From positions 1-34,816 of the forward strand of contig JALRKT010000008.1 in NCBI GenBank assembly GCA_023268805.1: DNA of 34,816 nucleotides, read 5' to 3'. A program made the position numbers and the translations under genes. Below are positions 17,167 through 23,147 of this stretch, piece by piece; position 1 is the stretch's first letter; each line of letters begins with the position of its first letter. A model generated the notes under the pieces. The model was not told the origin of the DNA, searched no databases, and was given only the letters and a program-made list of their open reading frames with translations. Source of the stretch: Bacilli bacterium. GTDB taxonomy: Bacteria; Bacillota_I; Bacilli_A; RFN20; CAG-826.

Positions 17167-17343
17167 ATGGAAGATATCCCACAATCCCAATGGTTGCAAT
17201 TACGCGGAGGCGAACCCGTTACTCTCGGGGCGGTCATGGCCGTGATGGTCATTGCCTTAACCGCCGTCATTGTCTATCGCTTGTTTATGTCATCGGCTGG
17301 AAAAGCATCCATTCCTGGTGGTTTTCAATTTGAGTGGAAGTAG
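17167..17343 (+). CDS. Small single-pass membrane protein, unrecognised
   Basis: A 58-residue ORF (ATG 17167, TAG 17341-17343) between valS and radC. The N-terminal ~18 residues are polar and acidic (MEDIPQSQ), then GGEPVT leads into one hydrophobic helix (about 19-40, GAVMAVMVIALTAVIVYRLF), and the tail is short with a glycine-proline turn and an aromatic end (IPGGFQFEW). It lacks a lipobox and any cleavable-looking signal. The strong AGGAGG is buried in a perfect hairpin. Its last codons overlap the likely radC start, suggesting coupling. Codon use is like its neighbours. I do not recognise the family. The ribosome binding site, exact fit into the gap and good transmembrane profile support a real gene. 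Confidence 0.75.
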   Translation: MEDIPQSQWLQLRGGEPVTLGAVMAVMVIALTAVIVYRLFMSSAGKASIPGGFQFEWK

Positions 17344-18025
17344 TTCATCAACGCAATTAACTGCGCTTCCTTACTTGGAGCGCCCCCGCGAAAAAGCCCG
17401 TGCTTTAGGCGTTAAACAATTGACAAACCACGAACTCATTGCCATTTTATTAGCCAGTGGCATCAAAGGAAGATCGGTGTTAATGGTGGCCCAAGAAATT
17501 GTGCAACGTTACGGGTCATTATCTGCCTTAATCCGACTTTCATATGCACAATGGACCGATATTCCTGGCATCTCTCACGTCAAAGCGTTACAAATGCTGG
17601 CAATGGTTGAACTTTATCAACGCATTGAAAAAGAAGGGGTAGAAACGATCTCTTTTAAAGAACCGCAAGCGGTTTTTGCCCATTTTCGTTTACGGTTAGG
17701 TGTTCTTCATGACGAGCAACTCCTTGTCATCAAACTCAATCATCAACTCCATTATCAAGGAGAAACGGTTTTACGCTTAGGTTCCCAAGCCAACATTCAC
17801 CTCGAAATGCGTGATGTTTTTGTGGATTTACTAAAAACCAATACCCGAAAGTTTATGTTGATTCATAATCATCCCTCAGGCGATTGCACGCCGTCCCAAC
17901 AAGACATTCATACCACGATTGCATTGATGGAAGCAGCTCGTTCTTTAGGCTTTTTACTCGTCGATCATATGATCATTTCCTTGCAAGGATATTTTTCCAT
18001 GAAACAACATCGTTTGATTCAATGA
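17330..18025 (+). CDS. radC: RadC/YsaA-like JAMM-domain DNA repair protein
   Basis: RadC-family protein with a helix-hairpin-helix region (about 45-95, [14 protein letters not shown]) and a C-terminal JAB1/MPN metalloprotease-like fold with the zinc motif [14 protein letters not shown] (near base 17865). The biochemical role of RadC is unsettled in the literature despite the repair label. The start is uncertain: TTG 17330 gives 231 residues, the usual family length, and leads quickly to the conserved ERPREKA; GTG 17318 is possible. Either lies inside the 3' end of the 58-residue ORF in another frame, with only weak GGTGG upstream, so coupling is likely. The frame extends further upstream but that part is the membrane ORF read out of frame. 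Confidence 0.92.
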   Translation: MSGSSSSTQLTALPYLERPREKARALGVKQLTNHELIAILLASGIKGRSVLMVAQEIVQRYGSLSALIRLSYAQWTDIPGISHVKALQMLAMVELYQRIEKEGVETISFKEPQAVFAHFRLRLGVLHDEQLLVIKLNHQLHYQGETVLRLGSQANIHLEMRDVFVDLLKTNTRKFMLIHNHPSGDCTPSQQDIHTTIALMEAARSLGFLLVDHMIISLQGYFSMKQHRLIQ

Positions 18026-18032
18026 ATATAAA

Positions 18033-18061
18033 TTGACAAATTCTCGGTTCCTTGCTATATT
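18033..18061 (+). promoter_or_regulatory. Strong promoter of the rplU operon
   Basis: Consensus TTGACA (18033-18038), exactly 17 bases, then TATATT (18056-18061) with an extended TGc. It is the closest match to a textbook sigma-A promoter in the window, fitting a ribosomal protein operon. Confidence 0.9.
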
Positions 18062-18067
18062 ATCGGA

Positions 18068-18165
18068 GTTGTTGCCTCACAAGCTCCAACCGCCTCTCAA
18101 GGTACCTAACGCATGCGCCATTGTGGTTCATGGACCGTCGGAGCGAGTCTCGTGTTTAAGGAGGT
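18068..18165 (+). ncRNA. L21 ribosomal protein leader
   Basis: A roughly 100-base structured leader between the rplU promoter and its ribosome binding site (AAGGAGG). It contains the segment GTTGCCTCACAAGCTCC, pairing stretches such as CTCC/GGAG and CGCATGCG, and a closing stem near GAGCGAGTCTCG. Position and sequence resemble the Firmicutes L21 leader family thought to mediate feedback by the ribosomal protein. Rfam membership was not tested. Confidence 0.75.
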
Positions 18166-18170
18166 TATTT

Positions 18171-18479
18171 ATGTACGCGATTATCATGACAGGTGGTAAA
18201 CAGCTTAAGGTCGAAATCGGCCAAAAGATTTTTGTTGAAAAAATCGAAGCTGAACCCGGAACAACCGTCACTTTTGATCAAGTTCTTTTGGTTGCTGACA
18301 AAGCATTAAAAGTTGGAAGTCCAACAGTTAAAGGCGCCAAAGTAACAGCGAAAGTCGAAAAACAAGGCTTAAGCAAAAAGTTGACTGTGTTTACGTATCA
18401 CGCTAAACACAATGTTCGCCGTAAATTAGGTCATCGTCAGCCGTATACGAGTCTTGTAATTGAATCCATCGAAGGTTAA
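18171..18479 (+). CDS. rplU: 50S ribosomal protein L21
   Basis: 102-residue 50S subunit protein binding 23S r[23 protein letters not shown] and the C-terminal basic block [15 protein letters not shown] are the family hallmarks. ATG 18171 follows AAGGAGG; the same frame is open back to the promoter, but that part is the structured leader. The L21-Prp-L27 order (rplU-ysxB-rpmA) is conserved in Firmicutes. Confidence 0.98.
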   Translation: MYAIIMTGGKQLKVEIGQKIFVEKIEAEPGTTVTFDQVLLVADKALKVGSPTVKGAKVTAKVEKQGLSKKLTVFTYHAKHNVRRKLGHRQPYTSLVIESIEG

Positions 18480-18481
18480 GT

Positions 18482-18790
18482 ATGATTCACGTCACCTTAC
18501 GTAGAAAAAATCAACGTATCTACGTCTTAAAAGTGACTGGTCATGCCTTAAGCGCACCATATGGCGAAGACCTCGTCTGTGCCGGTGTGAGTGCGATTGT
18601 AACCGGCGGTGCGAATGCCTTGAAACCTCAAGGAATCCGCATTCATCTCTCCGAAGGATTAGCCGACTTTCAAGTCGATAACCTTGAAGAAATGAGCCAT
18701 CAACACGTTCTCGAATTATTATGGATTCAATTAAAAACCATTCAAGCATCGTATTCTCAATTTATCTCGATTAAAGAACAGGAGGATTAA
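18482..18790 (+). CDS. prp: Ribosomal-processing cysteine protease Prp (YsxB)
   Basis: Small (102-residue) cysteine protease that removes the N-terminal extension of L27 before it enters the ribosome. The catalytic pair is visible: His21 in VTGHA and Cys33 in GEDLVCAGVSAIV. It lies between rplU and rpmA, starting two bases after the rplU stop, preceded by AAGG. Its substrate is encoded immediately downstream with a matching cleavage site. The function is known from Staphylococcus aureus. Confidence 0.95.
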   Translation: MIHVTLRRKNQRIYVLKVTGHALSAPYGEDLVCAGVSAIVTGGANALKPQGIRIHLSEGLADFQVDNLEEMSHQHVLELLWIQLKTIQASYSQFISIKEQED

Positions 18791-18793
18791 TTC

Positions 18794-19084
18794 ATGCGAT
18801 TTACATTAAACTTACAACTCTTCGCGTCGAAGAAAGGGGTCGGTTCCACACGAAATGGACGCGACTCTCATTCCAAACGTTTAGGAGCAAAAGCCAGTGA
18901 TGGTGAATTCGTGACCGCAGGTAGCATTCTTTACCGTCAACGTGGAACGAAAATTCATCCCGGACTTAACACCATGAAAGGTGGCGATGATACGATCTTC
19001 GCAACCAAGACCGGTAAAGTGAAGTTCCAACGCTGGGGCAAGTCCAAAACCAAAGTCAGCATCGTTGAAGTTGCTGCTGAATAA
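18794..19084 (+). CDS. rpmA: 50S ribosomal protein L27 with cleavable N-terminal extension
   Basis: 96-residue protein whose mature N-terminus reaches towards the peptidyl transferase centre. The N-terminus [17 protein letters not shown] contains the Prp recognition motif; cleavage is expected after Phe10, leaving the conserved mature ASKKGVGST. The rest ([22 protein letters not shown]) is standard L27. ATG 18794 follows AGGAGG. Last gene of the operon; a terminator follows directly. Confidence 0.98.
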   Translation: MRFTLNLQLFASKKGVGSTRNGRDSHSKRLGAKASDGEFVTAGSILYRQRGTKIHPGLNTMKGGDDTIFATKTGKVKFQRWGKSKTKVSIVEVAAE

Positions 19085-19094
19085 AGAAAAAAAG

Positions 19095-19118
19095 AGACCA
19101 CGAGACGTGGTCTTTTTT
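19095..19118 (+). terminator. Intrinsic terminator of rplU-prp-rpmA
   Basis: AGACCAC (19095-19101) pairs with GTGGTCT (19107-19113) around GAGAC, followed by a T run to 19118. The end of the T run is also the first base of the next promoter's extended -10. Confidence 0.9.
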
Positions 19119-19126
19119 GTTATACT
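19118..19126 (+). promoter_or_regulatory. Extended -10 promoter, leaderless, for the glycosyltransferase
   Basis: TGtTATACT ends six bases before the ATG at 19133, so transcription should begin at the start codon. No -35 is possible except inside the preceding terminator hairpin, and no ribosome binding site exists. Confidence 0.65.
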
Positions 19127-19132
19127 AACGTT

Positions 19133-20074
19133 ATGAAAAAAATCTCGATCATTGTCCCCATGTACAACGAAGAGAAAGTGGTTTCACTTTTCTTTTCTGC
19201 CATCGATAAGGTTTTGGCAAAGCTGACGCAATATACGTTTGAACTCGTCATTGTCAATGATGGAAGTAAAGATGGAACGTACCCCTTATTGCTCGCAGAG
19301 CAATCACGACGACCCAATCTCGTGCTGGTAAACTTGTCCCGCAATTTTGGGCATGAACCGGCCGTTGCCGCAGGGATTGCCACGGCGACAGGGGATGCCT
19401 TGATTCCCATGGATGCGGATTTACAAGATCCTCCCGAGCTCATCAAGGATTTATTAGAAAAATTCGAAGAAGGTTTTGATGTGGTCAATGCCAAGCGCAA
19501 AACCCGTCATGAAGATACTTTTTTAAAACGGTTTTCCGCGATTCAATTTTATAAATTTATCGCTCGCTTATCCGGGAAAGTTAAAATTCCTCAAAACGTT
19601 GGTCATTTTCGTTTAATTTCGCGTCGCGTTGCCGATGAAGTCATTCGCTTAACGGAACGAAACCGCGTTTTCCGTATTGAAGTTCCTTTTTTAGGTTTTA
19701 AAACGACGGAAGTTTTATTTGATCGCCCCAAGCGTGTTGCTGGTGAAACGCACTATAACTTGAAGAGTATGGTGAAACTTGCTGTGGACTCGATTGCCTC
19801 AACCACGTCGGTTCCGCTCGTGTGGCCGACATGGATTGCCATTTTTTGGGAATTCCTCGTAGGCGTAAGTCTCGTTGGACAATTGGTTGTTTTTATCTTT
19901 GTGCCCGTGGATGCCATGGTGCATTGGATTTGGTTAGCAGGCAATATCTTAGGCATCGGTCTTGCCTTGATGTTTTATGTTTTAGCGATCCTTGCGCTCT
20001 ATTTATCTCGCGTCTTTATTGAAACACAAAATCGTCCCTTCTACGTGATTGATGAGATTAAAAAGTCTTCATAA
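19133..20074 (+). CDS. Membrane-anchored GT2 glycosyltransferase (GtrB/DPM1-like)
   Basis: 313-residue family 2 glycosyltransferase of the polyprenyl-phosphate sugar transferase type. The catalytic GT-A domain (1-~225) has IIVPMYNEE, the nucleotide-binding VNDGSKDGT and the metal-binding MDADLQDPPELI (DxD). Two C-terminal membrane helices (about 228-252 and 264-288) anchor it. Such proteins usually move a sugar from a nucleotide donor to undecaprenyl or dolichyl phosphate on the inner membrane face for glycolipid or surface-polymer synthesis; the sugar cannot be told here. It is not part of the conserved block around obg in B. subtilis, so it may be an addition. Translation looks leaderless. 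Confidence 0.85.
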   Translation: MKKISIIVPMYNEEKVVSLFFSAIDKVLAKLTQYTFELVIVNDGSKDGTYPLLLAEQSRRPNLVLVNLSRNFGHEPAVAAGIATATGDALIPMDADLQDPPELIKDLLEKFEEGFDVVNAKRKTRHEDTFLKRFSAIQFYKFIARLSGKVKIPQNVGHFRLISRRVADEVIRLTERNRVFRIEVPFLGFKTTEVLFDRPKRVAGETHYNLKSMVKLAVDSIASTTSVPLVWPTWIAIFWEFLVGVSLVGQLVVFIFVPVDAMVHWIWLAGNILGIGLALMFYVLAILALYLSRVFIETQNRPFYVIDEIKKSS

Positions 20075-20080
20075 TTTCCT

Positions 20081-21352
20081 ATGTTTATTGATCACGTTCA
20101 ACTTGAAATTCGTGCCGGAAAAGGTGGCAATGGAGCCATCTCTTTTTTACGTTTAAAATACATGGAACACGGTGGTCCCGATGGTGGTGGTGGCGGCCGC
20201 GGCGGTTCGATTTATTTTGTTGCCAGTCGCTCTGAAACAACCCTTTATACCTTTAAATACCAAAAGAAAATTATCGCCCACGATGGTGAAAATGGCGGTG
20301 CCCGTGACCGTTATGGAAAATCTGCAGAAGACGTTTACGTCCATGTCCCTGTGGGTACGATGGTCTATGACGCCCATACCGGTGAACTTCTCGCGGATTT
20401 AATTGAAGAAAATACACCTGTTTTACTCGCGAAAGGCGGTCGTGGGGGTCGGGGGAATGCGACCTTTAAATCTTCCGTTAATCGTGCCCCTCGCATTGCC
20501 CAAAATGGTGATTTAGGCGAAAAAAGAACCTTACGTCTAGAATTAAAACTTCTCGCGGATGTGGGTCTTGTTGGCTTTCCTTCTGTGGGTAAAAGTTCGT
20601 TATTAGCTACGGTTTCGAATGCAAAACCTGCCATTGCCGATTATGAATTTACGACCTTAGCACCGCATTTAGGGGTCATTCGTCGTGCGGAAGAAAATCC
20701 TTACATCATGGCGGATTTACCGGGTTTAATTGAAGGGGCTTCGCATGGCAAAGGCCTTGGATTACAATTTTTACGGCATATTGAACGGTGTCGCGTTATT
20801 GTCCATGTCATTGATATGGCGTCCCATCGCGATCCGCTTGAAGCGTATCAACAAATTAATCATGAACTTGAATCCTTTTCACCCGCATTACTAACCCGTC
20901 CGACGCTTATTGTCGCTTCAAAAATGGATGAAGCGGGCGCCCAAGACCGTTTGAAAAAACTTCAAAAACAACTTAAAAACAAGACAATTTATCCCATTTC
21001 CCTTTTATCTGAGGAAGGTGTCGATGCGTTAATGAAAGCGATTGATCAAACGTTAGCCTCAGCCCCTATGGTTATCCTTGCACCCGTTGAATCCACAACC
21101 GAACGCATTTATACGTTTAAACCGAAGACGCCGTTTGAAATTTTACGTCCGAGTGAGCATCTTTTTGTGTTAACAGGGGATGAGCTTGAAGAAACCTACC
21201 GAAAAATGAATACGACCACCGACCAAGGTTTATTGAGTTTGTTTCGTTATTTACGCGAACTTCGTGTGGAAGAAGCCTTGGAAGCACGTGGAATTCAAGA
21301 AGGCGACACGGTGCGATTGGCCGATTTTGAATTTACGTATCATGGTTCATAG
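20081..21352 (+). CDS. obgE: GTPase Obg (CgtA)
   Basis: Essential GTPase in 50S maturation, also tied to (p)ppGpp signalling. 423 residues in three domains: the glycine-rich Obg fold (1-~158, MFIDHVQLEIRAGKGGNGAI), the G domain with G1 GFPSVGKSS (~165-173), G2 EFTTLAPHLG and G3 DLPGLIEGASHGKGLG, and the C-terminal OCT domain of Gram-positive Obg (~345-423). No ribosome binding site precedes ATG 20081; with only six bases after the glycosyltransferase stop, coupling is likely. It is separated from rpmA by the glycosyltransferase and a terminator, instead of following it directly as in many Firmicutes. Confidence 0.97.
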   Translation: MFIDHVQLEIRAGKGGNGAISFLRLKYMEHGGPDGGGGGRGGSIYFVASRSETTLYTFKYQKKIIAHDGENGGARDRYGKSAEDVYVHVPVGTMVYDAHTGELLADLIEENTPVLLAKGGRGGRGNATFKSSVNRAPRIAQNGDLGEKRTLRLELKLLADVGLVGFPSVGKSSLLATVSNAKPAIADYEFTTLAPHLGVIRRAEENPYIMADLPGLIEGASHGKGLGLQFLRHIERCRVIVHVIDMASHRDPLEAYQQINHELESFSPALLTRPTLIVASKMDEAGAQDRLKKLQKQLKNKTIYPISLLSEEGVDALMKAIDQTLASAPMVILAPVESTTERIYTFKPKTPFEILRPSEHLFVLTGDELEETYRKMNTTTDQGLLSLFRYLRELRVEEALEARGIQEGDTVRLADFEFTYHGS

Positions 21353-21360
21353 TTTTTCTT

Positions 21361-21366
21361 TATAAT
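21361..21366 (+). promoter_or_regulatory. -10 box of the small ORF-ruvA-ruvB unit
   Basis: Perfect TATAAT, six bases before an ATG at 21373. The predicted start coincides with the start codon (leaderless). No convincing -35 and no TGn extension, so confidence is moderate. Confidence 0.5.
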
Positions 21367-21372
21367 AAGGTC

Positions 21373-21477
21373 ATGAAAAAAGAATTCTCTTCGACACTCG
21401 TTCTTGTCTCAGCACTTCTTACTATGTTAGTTTTACTCGTGTTATTTTTCTCGGGAGTCATTCAACTGAGCGTATGA
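21373..21477 (+). CDS. 34-residue membrane peptide upstream of ruvA
   Basis: A very short ORF: MKKEFSSTLV, then an uninterrupted hydrophobic stretch (VSALLTMLVLLVLFFSGVI) to the end QLSV. It is a basic N-terminus plus one membrane helix with almost no tail. Its TGA overlaps the ruvA ATG (ATGA), typical of coupled genes, and ruvA has no ribosome binding site of its own. A perfect TATAAT sits directly before its ATG. It may be a real small membrane protein or mainly a device to deliver ribosomes to ruvA. No family is recognised. Confidence 0.6.
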   Translation: MKKEFSSTLVLVSALLTMLVLLVLFFSGVIQLSV

Positions 21478-22037
21478 TTTATGCCTTAACTGGACAAGTC
21501 CATGTCCTACAACCAGACCACTTACTTATTAACGTCCAAGGTGTGACGTATTTTGTCCATATTGCCCGAAGTTCTGCCTTTCAATTAGGCCATGTTCAAA
21601 CCGTGCTTACCTTACAAATTTTTCGTGAAGATGACCAATATCTTGTCGGTTTTGCGACCGAAGAAGAACGTTTTATTTTTCAACGGCTCATTTCGGTGAA
21701 AGGGATTGGTCCAAAGACCGCTTTGGGCGCGCTCTCCGGCACCATGGCCAGTGAAATCATTAAGGCGATCAACATAGGGAATGTGTCCTTCTTAAAATCA
21801 TTACCAGGCATCGGTCCGAAAGCGGCCAGTCAAATTGTGCTCGATTTACGCGGCAAACTGGTCGAGGATGAAACAAAATCCGCCTCATTACCTCCCGTTT
21901 TTGAAGAGGCACGAGATGGCCTTAAAGCATTAGGTTTTAAACCGAAAGAAATTGATGATGCCTTAAAACTTGTACGCGCGGATGAAACTTCCGTGGAAGC
22001 GATTATTAAAATTGCGTTAAAACGGTTGGGGAAATAA
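21474..22037 (+). CDS. ruvA: Holliday junction helicase subunit RuvA
   Basis: Tetrameric Holliday-junction binding protein that loads RuvB for branch migration. 187 residues: N-terminal OB domain (MIYALTGQVHVLQPDHLLIN), tandem helix-hairpin-helix motifs (LISVKGIGPKTAL and LKSLPGIGPKAASQIVLDL), and the C-terminal domain that contacts RuvB (ALGFKPKEIDDALKLV). ATG 21474 overlaps the stop of the 34-residue ORF, with no Shine-Dalgarno sequence. ruvB follows after three bases. Confidence 0.97.
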   Translation: MIYALTGQVHVLQPDHLLINVQGVTYFVHIARSSAFQLGHVQTVLTLQIFREDDQYLVGFATEEERFIFQRLISVKGIGPKTALGALSGTMASEIIKAINIGNVSFLKSLPGIGPKAASQIVLDLRGKLVEDETKSASLPPVFEEARDGLKALGFKPKEIDDALKLVRADETSVEAIIKIALKRLGK

Positions 22038-22040
22038 GTA

Positions 22041-23042
22041 ATGAGCCGCATAATGGATAGTCATGCCCTTCAGGATGATACCCTCGATATTACCTTACGA
22101 CCGCAACGCTTAAGTGATTACATTGGCCAAACGGCTTTAAAAGCCAATTTAGAAGTGTTTATTGGTGCTGCGAAGCATCGTCAAGAAACCTTAGATCACG
22201 TTCTACTTTATGGGCCACCCGGTTTAGGCAAGACCACCCTTGCTCATATCATTGCCCATGAAATGGGTGGCAACATTAAAACCGTTACCGGTCCGAGTTT
22301 AGAAAGAACCGGCGATCTGGCTGCAATTTTAACCTCTTTAGAACCGGGGGATGTTCTTTTCATTGATGAAATTCATCGTTTACCGAGTGTCGTGGAAGAA
22401 GTGCTTTACGGGGCCATGGAAGATTTTCACCTTTCCGTTCTCATTAACCGAGAAGGCACCTCGCGCACGTTGAACTTGGATTTACCGCCCTTTACCTTGA
22501 TTGGGGCGACCACACGGGCCGGTGATTTATCATCCCCCTTGCGCGCCCGCTTTGGAATTACTGAAAAATTTGATTTTTACGCCCAAGAAGATATTGAAAA
22601 AATTATATTGCGCACTGCCAAAGTTTTACAAACACCGATTGAAACGCACGCGGTGACTTCCCTGGCACTGCGTTCCCGAGGAACGCCCCGTATTGCCAAT
22701 CGCTTATATCGCCGTATTCGTGATTTTGCTCATTATCAAAAAGCGGAAGCCATCTCTAATGCCATTACCGAAGAAGGATTAACCGCCCTTAAAGTGGATG
22801 CTCTTGGTTTAGATGATGTTGATGTCCGATATTTATTAGGACTGATTGACCGGTTTAAAGGCGGACCCGTTGGCTTAGAAGCCCTTGCAAGTGCCATCGG
22901 TGAAGAAATCATGAATTTAGAAGATGTTTACGAGCCGTATTTACTTCAAATTGGGTTGATAAATCGGACCCCGCGCGGTCGCGTAGCAACCGAAAAAGCC
23001 TACAAACATTTAAAGCGAAGTTATCAAGGACAATTGTTTTAA
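22041..23042 (+). CDS. ruvB: Holliday junction helicase subunit RuvB
   Basis: Hexameric AAA+ motor for branch migration. 333 residues with Walker [11 protein letters not shown] (57-66), Walker [11 protein letters not shown], sensor region [20 protein letters not shown], and the C-terminal winged-helix domain ([16 protein letters not shown]). ATG 22041 is preceded by GGGG within the end of ruvA. queA and tgt, which follow ruvB in B. subtilis, are missing; secDF comes next. Confidence 0.98.
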   Translation: MSRIMDSHALQDDTLDITLRPQRLSDYIGQTALKANLEVFIGAAKHRQETLDHVLLYGPPGLGKTTLAHIIAHEMGGNIKTVTGPSLERTGDLAAILTSLEPGDVLFIDEIHRLPSVVEEVLYGAMEDFHLSVLINREGTSRTLNLDLPPFTLIGATTRAGDLSSPLRARFGITEKFDFYAQEDIEKIILRTAKVLQTPIETHAVTSLALRSRGTPRIANRLYRRIRDFAHYQKAEAISNAITEEGLTALKVDALGLDDVDVRYLLGLIDRFKGGPVGLEALASAIGEEIMNLEDVYEPYLLQIGLINRTPRGRVATEKAYKHLKRSYQGQLF

Positions 23043-23050
23043 AAAACGTT

Positions 23051-23070
23051 CAAAAGATTGACGTCTTTTG
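23051..23070. repeat. Inverted repeat after ruvB
   Basis: CAAAAGA and TCTTTTG are perfect complements around TTGACG, nine bases after the ruvB stop. No T run follows, so it may be a weak terminator, an mRNA 3' stabiliser or chance. Confidence 0.4.
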
Positions 23071-23073
23071 TCG

Positions 23074-23102
23074 TTGAAATTAATGAGGAAATAGAGTAAA
23101 GT
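23074..23102 (+). promoter_or_regulatory. Predicted promoter of secDF-recJ
   Basis: TTGAAA (23074-23079), exactly 17 bases, TAAAGT (23097-23102). The predicted start near 23109 falls at the base of the hairpin that follows. Confidence 0.55.
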
Positions 23103-23109
23103 TAAAAAG

Positions 23110-23130
23110 CGACGAAATCGTCGATTTTTT
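23110..23130 (+). terminator. Hairpin with T run before secDF (terminator or 5' mRNA hairpin)
   Basis: CGACGA pairs with TCGTCG around AA, followed by ATTTTTT. It can terminate transcripts coming from ruvB. If the promoter at 23074-23102 is real, the same hairpin forms at the extreme 5' end of the secDF mRNA. The two readings are not exclusive. Confidence 0.55.
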
Positions 23131-23147
23131 AATAACGGAGGTAGATT

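Noticed and set aside
18033-18170. 46-codon upstream extension of L21
   Set aside because: It begins inside the -35 box and covers the structured leader; ATG 18171 with AAGGAGG is the family start.
19120-19500. 126-codon open frame on the - strand opposite the glycosyltransferase
   Set aside because: It mirrors the GT2 catalytic domain, has no ribosome binding site and shows low-complexity Ser-rich composition typical of antisense frames.
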